A stretch of DNA of 64,000 nt from Vanilla planifolia (taxonomy: Eukaryota; Streptophyta; Magnoliopsida; Asparagales; Orchidaceae), in the NCBI GenBank assembly GCA_023846275.1, contig CM043868.1:4359153-4423152 (forward strand), given 5' to 3'. Made by a program: the position numbers and the translations under genes. This document shows positions 25,900 through 39,751 of the stretch, piece after piece. The notes under the pieces are model-generated. The model was not told the origin of the DNA. It saw only the letters and a list, made by a program, of their open reading frames with translations, and did not search any database. The stretch's first letter is position 1, and every line of letters starts with the position of its first letter.

Positions 25900-27750
25900 C
25901 TAGGAAGCTCAATATGGAGTCATTAAGATATGCTATAAAAATAACACAAAGTAAAATGTAATTGAACAACATGTATATAAACTAAAATTTCATATAGAGA
26001 GCTTCAACTTACCAAGTTGAGCCAATACATAACCTGGGATACAAACATAGAAGATTTACATTGATTGCTTGCCTTCTAGCATAGCTTAGACAATGTTAAC
26101 TCATCAAAACATATTAAGACATTTCTAATCCATTAGAATCTCTTTATCCTATGATGAAAATAATCTAGTTGACTAATATCCAACCATTGATCTAGCACCC
26201 CTTCCATACCTATTAAAGTGCTGGCCCAAAATCTGGTACTCTTCAATATCTAGGATGCCAATCACATGATTTAACACTCCATAATTTGAGGAGTTCAATC
26301 ATATAATCAAGCACATTTAATCCTATAAGAATCCTCAATAAGTATAGTGCACTCAACCATACTTGAGAGTCTAATCACAATTTATGACTACAATATTTAA
26401 GGATTCTAATCATAAGAAATGATGTTTTCAAATCTTATAGGATTCATATAAGAAATTAGTTCCCTCTCAATGACATGGGAGTTCAAATTCTAAGCTTTTT
26501 TGCATCACAAACTTGCACTCCATAACCTTTAGAGTTATGCATAAGGCCTATTAAGTTTCTCTTATCTAAATATACTATAATATTACTATTAAGCATGCCA
26601 AACTTTTCTACTCCTTTAGGCACTACACGATGCACCCCGTCTTTCTATCAGACCTAATCCAGATGCTTCACATGCCTTAAATACAATATAGCATGTCTAG
26701 AAAACCCTAAAATTATGCCTAGGTCCAAATCAACTTATTTAAGATCTAATTTAAGGTTAGCCTTACAATATTAACCTAATAAGGGTATCATATACTATCC
26801 CCTAAATCCTAATTAGCTTATCTAAGATAGCTTATGATTTTCTTAAAACACCAACAAGCTAATTAGGACACCTTATAATTTTCTCAAAACCTTAAGTGAC
26901 CTATCTAAGGTTTCCTATTGTTTCCTTAAAACCCTAAACTCCTTATTTAAGGTTTCCTCAAAACCTTAAATGCCATACCTAGGATTTCTTAAGGTTTCTT
27001 CAAAATCTTAAATGTGTTATATGAGATTACTCTACCTACCTAAATTCCTTATTTAGAGTTAATCGCTAACCCTAACTAATGTTTAAGCTCTTTATTAGTT
27101 TCTTTTACTATATTTAGTCTTTTATCTATCCTTTCACTCAAAGCCAAAAACCCTAACCTTCCTTATACTCCAAATATAAACTTATCTCTTTCTTTGGCAA
27201 TAAGCTAAGCCCAAGTTCTCCATCTTAGGATCTAATTGAAGACATTTCTCTCGAAGCTTAAGTTTGTATGAGTTCCATCAATGGCTCTTGCATGCTTACA
27301 AGGCTAATGCAAGCCATTGCACCCTCCACAAAGGTCTCTTGTATGCCACTCTCAACCCCAAACAAACATTTTGGGGTTTATAACGCATGGCCTAAGTGCC
27401 TTAAAGAATGAACTCATAATCTTATCGTCAACCTTAAGTCATTCTTAAGGTTTCTTTATGATCTAACATAACCACCTAACCCTCTTATCAAGCCTAACAC
27501 CTTTTCTATGGCCATACCCTAGCCCTTCTCTTAACCTTAGACTTTTATCTAAGGTCTACCCTAGACTCTCTCTAATCAAAGGCCCCTTTGCTAAGGTATC
27601 TTAAAGTCTCATCAAGTGCTTCAAATATTTGGTCTTAACCTTAAATCTTACTTTAGGTTTATACTTGCCATATCATGTCATAAGCTCTTTTAATCATACT
27701 ATTACACCTTCCTCTTGGCTAACAAATATATTTTATCTTTTTTGACTGAA
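25900..27750 (-). mobile_element. Long Ty3/Gypsy LTR (copy C, minus strand)
   Basis: It aligns in the same orientation with 46,300-47,270 (shared TCCAACCA.TGAT block, and the AAACCTTAGCCC/ATACCCTAGCCC and AAGGTCTACC/AGGGTCTAACC blocks), and its reverse complement resembles copy A at 5404-9100. The block ATCACATGATTTAACACTCC at 26,261-26,280 is the complement of the repeat unit at 8213 in copy A. It contains a tandem array of about 42 nt units (26,880-27,010). No coding interior is visible on either side, so it is a solo LTR or a fragment. Confidence 0.5.
26880..27010 (-). repeat. About 42 nt tandem array inside the Gypsy LTR copy C
   Basis: About three units of the form CTAAGGTTTCCT...TCAAAACCTTAAATG can be read (starting near 26,889, 26,939 and 26,975). 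CCCTAAA words within them look telomere-like but are part of the longer unit. Confidence 0.5.
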
Positions 27751-27799
27751 TAAATGCTTACAAATCTTAAGTAATTAAGTTTGGTTTTTTCTAGTTATG

Positions 27800-29760
27800 C
27801 ATTAAATGAAAATCACATAATACGATGACTGTAGATCATAAAATATAATGAATGGAAAGAAATAAAAGAATGATCATTCATGAATAATATACAATATGAT
27901 ATTAATTAATCATATGATATGATTACATATTAAAAATAATAAGGATACTGGTGTGAATAGGTTGTGAATGTGTAATTTAGTCATATAATATGATATGATC
28001 ATTGTAAAAGTATGATATTACAACTAGTGTTAGGTTTTAATGCATCTAATAGGACTTGGTATCATACAACACAATTGAAGCATACCATAAGATATGATAC
28101 AGTGTAGGAAAGTGAGATTGATTATACAAGGATGATCACAATATCATATAAGGATGACAATGTAGAAATTGGGTATCAGTTTAAGTTATACTATGAATAT
28201 ACTAATACAAAGTGAAGGTTTTGTACGAGTAAGATAATGAGAAAATAAAATTATAGTAATCATATAAGTATGATCAACTTTGAGAGGTAGAGAATCATTG
28301 TGTATGATAGGTGATTGTTGCTAGTGGATTGTACAAGTATGAATATTAGAATATATAGGTTATGATTCATGGAAATAACTATGGATTTGTTTGATCATAT
28401 AGTAAGATGAACTTATCATACTAATATGATATAGAAATATTGAATAAACCATGGTTTCATAATTAGCTAGTCTAATCTTGATGCCCTAAATCCAAAGGTT
28501 TGAAAGAGGTTGGTTTTATTGAAATAATGTCTTGATTTGAGGGTGCTTATTAAAGTCTAATGTATTAGTTTGGTGGAGTTTTGGAGAAAACCCCACATGT
28601 GGAGTGTTGTAAGAAGGAAAACCAAGAGGTAATAATGGAAAAAGGAGCCTCCCTATAAGCAAGAAGATCTCAAGACATGGAGAAAGAAGTACTTACCATT
28701 GGAGAAGTCCTCTACTCAAGTTATAATGTTGGATGACCACTAAGATCATACATTAAATGTTGCTAAGATCTAAGTAATGATAAAAGAGATTATCTTGTTA
28801 AATTAAATATGGAAACCTTAGATAAGGAATGTGATTTTATACCATGAAATTACTTTGTAAAAAAATGGATGTTTGCTTTACCTTAACAATAGTAATTACA
28901 ACTAGCATGTCATGATTGTTTGATATTATTTACTTGTGAGAAATTGTTAAAAGACTCATGCAAAAACCTATCTTAATGTCTAACCCATGAATTCAAATTA
29001 GGTTACATGAATATATTGTGGTATCACTTTCTTGTCTTCGTTAGTGTTGGACTTAAGGGAATTTTGTGAATGCATAAGGGCTTCTTTATCACTCTTTTCT
29101 TGTGAAATATTGCTAAACAACCCACAAAAAAAATATGTACTTTCATACTATCCATGAATGGAAGTTAAATTCCAGGATTATATGCTTGCACCATTAGCCT
29201 TGTCTATTGGAATATGTGAAGGTTGGACTTAGAATATTTATTGTTGATATAAAACTTTGTTATCAAAGACATGATCATGTGGAATAAAGTTAAAAGCATG
29301 TGAAATTTTGTTGTTAAAACATGTATGAAATAAGTATAGCTTAGCGTGATGGATGTTAAGAAATTTTCAAACCATGAAAGATCAAATTTTTATGAGTATA
29401 TATCTCTTAACCTATATATGAAAGCATTGTTCACCTGTTATATCTTTCTAGAAAATTAAGATCTCTTATGATTCATGTCTTTCTTTTACATATAATTCAT
29501 GCATGATAATATAGATTTAGTGTAATGATCATTACCTTAATTGTTGCATGATTTACTAAGTATTTTATAGTATGATGAACCAAATATTATGTAAAATTAA
29601 GACTTGTTTGATGTTTGCATATAAACTTTACTCATTTTAAATGGGTATGTGATGTGAGACACCAAGCTTAAGTATGATAGTACCCATAATTTCAATTGTA
29701 CAACATGATAGGGTAGAAATCTTTGTTATACTTTGAAACCACAAATTAAAATGTATAAAA
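27800..29760. other. AT-rich stretch rich in TATGAT words, no gene
   Basis: 27,880-28,450 contains many ATCATAT/ATATGAT words and loosely resembles the reverse complement of 33,000-33,900 (the middle of the second Copia family's LTR). No protein match is visible in 28,450-29,760. It ends where Gypsy LTR copy B begins. Confidence 0.35.
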
Positions 29761-29771
29761 TGCCATTTGGT

Positions 29772-31900
29772 GTAATTTACACCTTAGCTTAGATCATGAA
29801 CCATATAATGGCACTTGTAAATTTAGCCAAAACCCTAAAAAAAGGTAGCTATTAAGTGTCCTTTAGAATTGGATATTCTTGGGAAGCTTTGAGCCATGAA
29901 TTAGTTAAGTGAAGGAAGGCAAAAGTTTAACTCTTAATAAAATTGAGATGGCTTCTAAATTCTATATGGCCCTTATTTTCTAGTTTAGAAGCTTACAAGG
30001 ACTCAGCTTGGGAACAAAGAAGAAGACCATGCTAGTTTGGGACATAGTCTTCTTTCAAAGAGTGGATATGAATAGTAATGTTAAGGCTAAAGATAGACTT
30101 TAAGGTCTTATAGTTAATTCTTAATAATGATTAAAAAGGAGACTTAACATGCTTAAATAAGACAATATAAGGTAATATTAGCCTTAAAATTTGGGCGTAA
30201 AATCTTAGGAATAATTCATGACCCTTAATATTAGGTCCTGAAGATGGACTAAGATAATACCATTGGTAAACATTTATACACGATGTAAATAAAACTTTGA
30301 ATAATTTATGCTCTTGAATAAGACCATAAGAAAAGGTTAGAGAGATTGGAATGAGACTTGTGACTTAGAGATATTTTTGGTTTAGCTATGGAACTAATAA
30401 GATAAAATTATAGGTTAGACACCTGGGTTGATTAAGTTCTTTGGATAAGATCATGAGTCACTTTAAATAACTCTTAAGACATATTATAACTCTTAGATGG
30501 TGATCTAGGGGATATGCAGTGGCTTGGGAGAGGCCTTAGAATGGGTATTCTGACTTAAGGTTACCATGGAGGCATAAAGCTTAGTAATGAAACTTGTGTG
30601 AACCCAATCTTAGTTGTAATGAAAATCAATTATTCATTGAACATAAGAGTTTAATAGAAACTTTAAGATATCTAGGCGATGATAAACTTGGATGGTTTAA
30701 ATAATACTTAAGGTTGAAATCATAGATTGTCTTAATCAATGCATAAAGAATCCTAGATAGTAGAGTTAAGGAAGCCTTTATCTACATGGTTGTTGGTTAA
30801 GTCAAAAACTCCCTATATGATAGATTCAAATTAAGAAAATCAAAGTAATGCTAGGATGTGGTATATTAGTATTAGTAAGATATTATGACCTATGAATGTG
30901 ATTTGGTTAGGTGAACACTAGATATAATGGACCCTTGTCATGCACACTCACCTAAGAAATAGATAAGTTTGTTAACCTACACCCCTAGCCTAAAAATAAT
31001 TATTACACATGATTAGTTGATCCTATAATAATAGTGCTAAATCATGTGGTAAGAGACTCCAAGGATAACTAAAAGTTATTGTATAAATATTCCTAAGAGA
31101 GAAGTTACACATTTAGTCACATGGGAATAACAGATGTTTTATGATTATTACAAGGAGTAGATGGGATTATTGAAGCATCTTAAAACCCTATAAGGTTAGC
31201 TTATGTGGTCAACATTGCCTTGAGAAATGCTAGTTACATAATTTTATAGGTGAAACAAATCTAAATCATGACTCTCTTAAACTAGAGAGTATATTAGATT
31301 AATATAAGGACACTAAGTATTTGATTAGTCACATCATAAAGTTATGTATGACTTAGCCAATAGAGAGTAATATACTTGTGAAAGTTAACATTAGATGTCT
31401 TTTATTTGCATAATTTACTTAGTTATTATATACATATTTATTTTCAATTTAATTTTATTTTTACAATATAAATCAAGGATTTCTTATTGAGTTCACTGAC
31501 TCAACCCTCTTATATTTTTGTAGGATTAGGAAGCTAAGAATTGGATAAGAGCCAGGCTTGAGACTATCAAAGTTAACACATTAGTAATTGTAGAGTTATT
31601 ATCTTATAGGATTATTAGTTATATTATTAATGGGCTTGAGACTATTTTAGACTATTGTATTTGAGCTTGGTGGTTGCTTATTTATGTTCTTTTTTATAGG
31701 ACAATAACATTTATTATTTTATTATTTTTTTATTATGTTTAGGTCATATAATTGATGATTATTGGATATTTGATTTTATGTATTAGATTTATGGATAATG
31801 ATTTAATTGGTTATTATTATATGAGTATTTTAATTGACGTCCCACTTTGAATAATGACGTGGAGTTCAAAACAAAGAATGCACCTCCCCTTCAAGCTCTT
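29772..31900 (+). mobile_element. Long Ty3/Gypsy LTR (copy B)
   Basis: It begins with a TGTAATTTACACC block matching TGTAATTAAACC at the start of copy A; about 110 nt later both have ATTCTTGGGAAGCTT (5506 and 29,877). The repeat unit AAATCATGTGGTAAGAG at about 31,040 matches copy A at 8250 and 8340. Near the right end a TATATTTTTGTAGGA block (about 31,510) is typical of plant Gypsy LTRs. No gag or pol follows that I can recognise. Fossil, same family as copy A. Confidence 0.5.
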
Positions 31901-31909
31901 AATTTTCCC

Positions 31910-33000
31910 TTCTTCATCCTTGCTTTCTTATGGATAGGGTTCCTCTTCTTGCTTCTCATGACTATGGTTTCTCTTCTTACTTCTCATCAATAGGGCATTC
32001 CAAAAACTCTAGAAGAACCACACCATATAACATTATATAGCTGGCTCTATCAAATTCCAAGATTAAAGACACCTCAAGAAAGATTTTGACTAGGTGTAAA
32101 GTTTTCTTTAAACACCTAATAAATTAGGTGTGTAAGAAAAATTTGAATATCAACTTTCTTATCAACCCCTTACATCATAGATTTTAGGCACATAAAAGGT
32201 AACCTAAACATATGGCTTGAAGAAAATTAAAGTAGTGCAAGGCTAATCAAAGCCACTCATTTCAACCATTCCAACCATAAAACCAAGGGTTTAATATTTG
32301 AACTTTTCTTAAAGATATACCATATATAAACCAAGCTTAAACCCACCCTTGGTGGGATGTACTTGTAAATAAATTATTTTAATTAATGAACCCTTGATTT
32401 TGGCTTTAACACTTCAAGAATTCAAAGAAAATAATCTAAATTCATTTAAATAACCAAGCCAAAAAGAAAATGCATAGCTTTTGCTAGCTTAAAACTTACA
32501 AACCTTTAATCCAAATTGACTAACCTAAGGGTTGTAACTAAATAAACTAAATCATTGAAAGAAAAGCCATTTAAGCTATTGAGCCCATGAGTTTAATAAT
32601 CACATAATGAAGTTATTATTAACTAATAGTTTTTTAAGTTGTTAAGCATTTGTAGTAGTTATTAGTGAAGTAAATGTTCATGTTGGAGCAAGGCACACAT
32701 GCTTTAGAGTGGATTGATGTTTGTTGACCTCTGCTCAACTAGCTTGACTCAACTTGATAATGTTGGAGTCATGTGAAAAAGCTCGTTATGGTGTGGCTAA
32801 ACCATTTCTAGTTTATCATCTTTATATTATTAAATAGAACGTTAAACATTAATACTTAGGACTGCATTGAATTTTTTGCACTCATGTATGCATTCACATT
32901 AAAACACTTCATCATGAGTTTTAACATTTTGTGTCATAAAGTTTAAGTATTTTCATTGCAACTTATTCAAGATCAAAAGAAAACTAAGTAAATAAGGTAA
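31910..33000. other. Unassigned stretch
   Basis: No gene is visible. 32,680-32,800 (TGTTGGAGCAAGG, then GTTGACCT and TTGACTCAAC) looks like worn LTR sequence and may be the upstream part of the Copia LTR that becomes recognisable near 33,000. Confidence 0.3.
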
Positions 33001-34750
33001 ATCAATTGCCACTAAGTTGTTTGCCTTATTATCTATATGATCATACGACATGATAATCTTTATCATCTAGTTTTGTTTTTTATGCATAGCTTAGAGTGGC
33101 TTACATGAATGTAGGCATGTTGTATTCATCATACAAATACAATGGTTGTCTTAACTAAAATTGAGAAGTTAGAATGTGGTCATACATGTGTTTGGTCCAA
33201 TATGAAAATCCATTATGTGAAAGTTATTAAGATATCTCTTGCATTGTATGTATGTTAAGAACCTTTCATATCTAAGAAATAATATTTTCTCCTGAACACT
33301 TATGTCAAAAAGAACAATAACTAGATCATATAGTTACATTTTATGTGCATTACTGGTATGACTGATATATACAACATAGCATGAGAATTATTGATACTTC
33401 AAGAATATACAATTTAATGATCATACATGAATAAAGTATTCACATCAACTCATTATGTTAATGAATAACACCTTTGCACAAATATGAACTAGAATTGGAC
33501 AAGAAATACTTAGCAATATGAACTAGAATTGTGTCATATTTTCATGCTCTTCATGATCAGCTTACACTATTTTTGTGAAATACTTAGCAATGTTTACCAA
33601 GCAATATTTGTATAGTATAATGTAATTGGTCACGTTTATATGAAACATCTTAAGTAGGCTTTGAGAAATCAACATATCATGCACAAATGGTTCGCTTATC
33701 AGATGTGTACAAACCCATGAATAATTAACTGATAAGCATATTTGTATCATACATAAATAATCCATGTGATTATCTTGCACAAAATGTTCACAACCCAAGA
33801 ACAAAATTTAAATACACCTAATAACTAGCGATCATATAGTACAATGTTCATTATCATGCTCATATGATACATTTTAAGGAATCAAAATCAATGAGCTGGA
33901 TTAGCATTCATTTGGGTGATCGACATTCTCTATTTGCATCCCAAGTACAATCCAATAATTGTACTTGTAACCATAACAAAAACTTGTAATGGCTAGCTTA
34001 ATCACATCAAAAATGCATATATAGTTGTTTCACTTTAATTACTAATATGGCAACTAAGTGATATAAATAAAAGAGTATTTAGAATATAATAGGTGGATGT
34101 TCCATATCACAAAATAATATTTTGGTTTGAATGCTTAGGAAGCTCTATTCATTCACTATTGGAGCACTTATGCATAATTGCAATATCTTTCTTGCTTAAT
34201 TTCACATCATTTCTCATTCATTGCTTATTGGTGACATCTTTACATTTCATATAGTTTCTGTGCCACTTTATGCTTAAGGGTAAAAAGTGTAAGATTTTTG
34301 TAATATCATTTTTTCATAAGAGCTATAATTTGGTTTTTATAACTATGAATTCACTCTTCTAAGTTGTTGTGTACCATTGCTTACTTAAATAAAAGGTGGT
34401 AGATTTTATAAAGTTTACCTCCACTAATTGTGACAACAAAGAATGGATTTTAGTGGAAGTGTGGTTGATAAAGTAAGGATGGATGTTGGCATGGATTTGG
34501 CCAAACCACTTAGAAATCCTAACTTGTCTCTTTGCCTATTTTAATATAATAACTTACTTATCACTCAAAGATTTTGGAAAACTAAAAAAATTTGTTTAAA
34601 CACTGAGCAATAGTATTCGACATCTTTGAGGTAACTTAATTTGTATTTACTTAAAATTGAATCAAAGTGCTTCAAGTAGGTCAATAAAGTTTATAATAAC
34701 ATAATTCCTCCTTTTTTATTCAATCCTCTTTAATCTCAACATAAATTTGT
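33000..34750 (+). mobile_element. LTR of a second Copia family, middle and end
   Basis: 33,300-34,100 resembles 45,200-45,700, and 34,400-34,740 resembles 49,800-50,090. Shared blocks include TTTACCTCCACTAATTG against TTTACCTCACTTGTCAATG, AACCACTTAGAAATCCTAA against AACCACTTAAAAATCCTAA, and a final ATAATTCCTCC. The two right-hand pieces are separated by a Gypsy insertion, whereas here the LTR is continuous, which supports the match. The left end is not defined. Fossil. Confidence 0.5.
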
Positions 34751-35465
34751 GCTACCCTAACAAATGTTTTGGTCCTCATTTTTAGCTTTACTATTAAGCA
34801 TCAAAGTTCTTTTACTATCGTATAAAGTTTGAAGAAATTTTAATTCTATTTTACATATAGAGCTTAATATAATCTTTAATTTCAAATCTATGTTTATTTA
34901 TTTATGTAATTGAAACAACTTAGTTCTTCTATAGACCTCAAATAGATGATGTACTAAATTGGATTTCCTAAACTTTTAGTACCACAAAATGACTTAGTAA
35001 AATGATGCACTCATCCAATTTGTTTGATCATCTGTGAAATTAGACCACCAAAACCATAGTCATAGTGAGCCCTTAAAACAACAAGGTATGTTACACATTA
35101 TTATATTTCACTTAATAGCCCATTCAATATAAAGGAGATTTAATCATCCCTCTATGTCAATTCTTACTTATTAGAGCAAAGTTCTTTGTGATGGGATCAA
35201 TTAAATCTTGAGAAGATGGGTAAAAACATGCCCAATTTTATGCATCTATATTTTCATGTTCTATTTGGATTACATCTTTTTAAATTTCAAATTTCATTTT
35301 ATAAAATTATTTTGATGCACACGTCTAATTTGTTAATTTTTTTCCAAGCCCTTAATCAAGAAATCCCATCATATGTCTAATTTTGGAGATAATTATCCAA
35401 ACAACACACTCCAAGACAACAAATTTTGCAAATTTTGACTAATTACATGAGTTATAAGTCAACTT

Positions 35466-35550
35466 TTGTGTTGAGCTATTAGTTTAATGATAAGGGTTGT
35501 AAAGTTTTGAGTTTGTTTTCTACTAGGGGTTTCATTTATTTGCATGGAAC
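35466..35550 (+). repeat. Possible head of a tRNA-derived SINE
   Basis: GAGCTATTAGTTTAATGATA near 35,474 resembles a worn RNA polymerase III A box, and GAGTTTGTTTTCTAC about 30 nt later resembles a worn B box (GGTTCRANTCC). The spacing fits a tRNA-related head. No tail or target duplication was recognised, so the assignment is tentative. Confidence 0.25.
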
Positions 35551-36978
35551 CCTTCTAAGCAAGAAGTTGTCTTAAATTATTAATTAATTTCATATGATTT
35601 GTTTCATATATTCCAAAGGTCCCAATATAAGGATGTTCTTAGGAAATTTATCCCTCACCTCTTATTTTTCTTTCTTAATGATTTTCTCTCTTATCATCTT
35701 AGTCTTTTCAAGGATTTCATGTTGCTATCAATCTCTTTCACATTTTATGAGGGCTTTTGCTTATTTTGATTTGTAGGTTATATTGACGAAAATGAACAAG
35801 TTGTTGAGAATCTTTAAATTTTGTTTTGTGAGTTTCATTCATTCATGAGATTCTTATATCTCCCAATGAATATATTATCAACTCAAATATCCATTATGCA
35901 TTATAAATCAAAATGCACTTTTAAAATAAGTATTAAACTCAATTCAATATTTTGCCTAGTCATTTAGGAACCAAGGCTATCTATCCCATCTAGAATAACG
36001 TAGCAAGCACTACATGGTCCAATCCCTTGGCTAAAAGAAACTTATTTGTTATAAATTCAATTTCATTGTACATTTTTCTCATTGTCACTTCTATTTATTT
36101 TTTGTAAACTTATTTATGTACATCGACAATTTAGCAGCCTTGCATGAACATTTTTGCTTTCTTATCACAAATAAATAAGTTTGTTTATTATCAAAATTGC
36201 ACCAAACTACCTTAATGGAAGAAAGCTTGATTTATTTTATTAAAATGTGAGCAAGTATTTTAAAATTTAATTTTTTTGTTGCTTCGAGTAGTTCTACATT
36301 GATTATGATGATTGTCACAATATGATAATTAATATTATTTTCTTTGCACACAATTTTTGTCGTACATAAAAAAGAAAAAAAATGTTATTGCAACTCTTTT
36401 CTTACATCATATGTGGTATTAAAGAATGTTTCAGGTTAGGGTTTTACATCATAGTTTACTTCATTTTTCATCATAGTTTACTTAGTATTTCATATTTACA
36501 TCATATCTTGCATACTACATCTTTTGTCATTACTTATTACAATGCATAATTATTATTTACTTTTGTCTCTTTATTTGTATTTCTTGATGATAAATTCCTA
36601 CTACACTTTATAGAGTTTTGCATTATACATCATGTGATTAGTAGGATTACAAAAATCCTTAAGATGAACATGTTTTTAATGGGTGTTGATCTTTATGTCT
36701 TAATAACTATTGGTTTATTATGTCATTATTAGAAGTTATCTCTAGTGCAACACTCAATGAACATATCATTATAGTGACTCCATGTTATCTATTATTTTGA
36801 ATGGTGTAGCACATCCTTTTAGGATCATTGGATTAAGTTGATATAAACTCCACGCATAATAATCTAAAAGAATTCCTTAAACCCATTACATTTAATTTAG
36901 AAGCTAAAATAAATTTCAAAATGTTAGCTTAACCAACTTGTTGTTGTATTCAATGATAAATCCACATGATTTAAACAT

Positions 36979-37170
36979 TTAATTAATGACAATGTCCCAT
37001 AAGAATAGGAAGGACATGAGACATAATTTGATTAGCCTTTCTAATGTACCAATGTCAAGTATGGCATGATATATAAAGACAATCATAAAGAACTTCAATA
37101 TCATAGCCCCACACTTTTGAGAACAATGAGAAGCCAAGGAATTCATTGGCCTTAAAGATGGAATAACCAA
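36979..37170 (-). pseudogene. Open stretch resembling a Copia GAG-pre-integrase segment
   Basis: This 63-codon minus-strand frame contains YHAILDIGTLERLIKLCLM, which has the spacing of the WH.RLGH.G..R...L segment that precedes the integrase in Copia polyproteins. The neighbouring sequence in this direction does not add a clear integrase core. It may be a fragment of a minus-strand Copia element or a chance resemblance. Broken if real. Confidence 0.25.
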
Positions 37171-38849
37171 TTATTTGAAACAATATAAAATGGATATTGA
37201 CCATAGACTATGGCACCTAGCTTTATCACTACCAAATTTTAAATCCATTTGTTCCATATTCTTTTGCCATTAAGCATTTAGAAAATATTTATTTTATAAA
37301 AAATTTTCAAAATATTTTTTTAAATAAATAAAATTTTAATTTTAAAATATATAACTACTACAAACAAATATATTTAAATTCTTAAGAAAAGATAAGTTCA
37401 CAAATGTAAAAAGTTCTCATAGTGAAAAAAACAAATGAACAACCCTATCAATTATCAAAATAACAACTGAAGTTTTCATAGTAGCACTAAAAACATCACA
37501 TTTCATCTATTATCTAATACATCCATCTATGACATAATATGAACCTATAAAGCAAATCATTATCTACATTTTTCTCTAGAATCCTATGATGTTCATCATT
37601 ATTACCTATAAATGTTAAGCCAAAATAAGATAAACTAACCATCAAAGGTTTAATAGACAAAGTTTATATAACAAGAATATGAAGCAGTCTAGAGTTATGA
37701 CATTCCATATACTAGGTTTAATTAAATAAACATAAAATACCAAATGTAAAATAAAGCATCCAAAATAATGCTAACATGCCAATATAATGCTCTCATTACT
37801 TAAATTATACTAATTTATAATACTATACAATTAGTTTGGACTTTTTGTTTTTATCATCAAATTTAAGTTTAGACTTTAAAACAAAGGCTAGATATTTCAT
37901 TATCTTTCTAAAATTATTTTCTACTCTAGACGATGCCCTAGAGTTAGATGCACCTTATCACTAGTTTCATTATTAAGTTTTACCTCTAAATAATATCCCA
38001 AATGAGATAAACATATTTGGCAATATAATAAAGTTTCTTTTCTATATAATTATCTCAAGCACTATCCTTTGTTTAGCCTTTATTTTCTCTTTTTGAAGAA
38101 TTTTTCAAAAAAACATTTTACCTATTTCAAAAAAGTGACGTCTATCATGCCATGAATGTTAAAATGTTGTGCCAACATATGAAACCATAAAATACTCATA
38201 ACATGTTTGTATAAGAGTTACTTTAAGACAATAAAAGAAAACAATTATGTCTTGGTAACATTCCATTCAACCAAATCATATTGATCACTCAAAATCAAAA
38301 TTTTGAATTAAAAGATCTAATTATCACAATACAACAATCATCAAGAGAAAGTACAATTTTTTATAGTATGTCCTTTTATTAAATATATGAATATCTTTAT
38401 AATTTAAAGACTATTGACATCCACTTAATACCAAATCATATACATCAAGGCACATAGCATCCAAACCCCTTCTAAAACATGCCCATATCATATTAAAAGG
38501 TCATTAAGCTAAATTACAAAATGCATCACACAAATGCACCAACTTACATAGTATGATTGTGTCATTTCTTCCTTAGTAGTGGTCACACCTTAGGAGAATT
38601 GTTTCTTCCTAACAAATTATTTACAAAACTTCCTTTTTGTTCACTTTAGTATTGAAAGACACCATCAGTCCTTTCATAAGTGCTCTCTCTATAAGTCATT
38701 TTATTTTTCTTACATGACTATGCACTTATTTCTAGAGATCAATTCCCTTTATCTTTCTTCTCACATGGGTCTTACAAAATTTCTTCTCCCTTCTCTCTTC
38801 TTATGTACTGACAACAACTCTTCTCCTTTCTCTCTACCTTTCCATTTGA

Positions 38850-39200
38850 TCATAATAAATCCTTTAAGTGTTTTTTGTGATGATTTAATATGTCTACTTA
38901 GCATGTCTTTATTGGTTTCATCCAAGATAGAAAGGTTTTGGGATCACATGCCATGGAGTATCTTCATAAGTTCTTCACAAAACTTTAATGGAATGAAGGA
39001 TGAAGGAGAACTACATTAAGGCACATGGGTTCAAGACTTTTGGGAATAGCTTTTTAATTTCCTAAAGACTTATGGTAAAGATTGGTTTCATGTTTACTTT
39101 CGTTACCAAGAACTTACTCGATCCACATATGCATGCACATCATAAATAAAATTTGGTCTTATAATTTAAAGAAGAAGAACTCACCCTAAATATGAGCACA
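38850..39200 (+). mobile_element. Second Copia family, LTR start
   Basis: It aligns with 50,711-51,020. Both begin with a TTTGAT.ATAA.AAATC.TTTAAGTG block, then TCTACTTAGCAT, GGGA.TCAC, and a GGCTTTTTAATTT/AGCTTTTTAATTT block followed by AGACTTATG and ATTGGTTT. In the 50.7 kb copy a polypurine tract lies directly upstream, which marks this as the beginning of an LTR. Similarity fades after about 39,160. Fossil. Confidence 0.5.
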
Positions 39201-39751
39201 AAATCAAAGAAAAAATATAGATTGTGACAAAAGAAACCAAGAAATCTAAAAGGTACTCAAAGAAGATCTAAACCATCCAATTGAAAAAAATGTGAACCAC
39301 AAAATTTAATTTGTAGAACAAATCATCAAGGTGATGAAAATGTTCTTGGTAGCACCTGAATCATAATAATAATAGATGGCAAGCCAAAATATTTCTTTTA
39401 ATCTCTTAGGATTTCAAACAAGGGAATCTAATATTTCCCTTACATTTCATTCTTATTATGGAAATGATGAAAAGTAAAGGAGTTTTAGTGGTATTACTCA
39501 AGCTTGGCTCAACTTTCAAAACTTCGAGCCATTGGTCTTAGGTCTTGGTGTAGTTGTTTCCCATCTCAAACTCATCTTCTATATAATATGATAGGTTAGA
39601 ATTATTAACACTTGATACACATGTGGCACATAGGTTTGCATTTATCCTTCACATGCATGGTTGAAATGTTAAGCTCTCTTCACATGAAGTAAATAATGAA
39701 AATGTCTAAATAACTATGAAAGTTTATTTTTTGTTAAATTTAAATTCATGC

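Larger units (their letters stand above)
34760..38840. other. Mostly unassigned stretch between Copia LTR pieces
   Basis: By position this could be the interior of a Copia element whose 5' LTR ends near 34,750 and whose 3' LTR begins near 38,850, but no gag, RT or integrase in the expected + orientation was found. The only coding-like signals are a weak SINE-like head and one minus-strand open stretch, both listed separately. A 15-nt block CATCATAGTTTACTT occurs twice, at 36,447 and 36,469. Confidence 0.3.

Noticed and set aside
26880-27180. CCCTAAA words as an interstitial telomere array
   Set aside because: They occur singly inside a longer unit of about 42 nt and not in uninterrupted heptamer runs.
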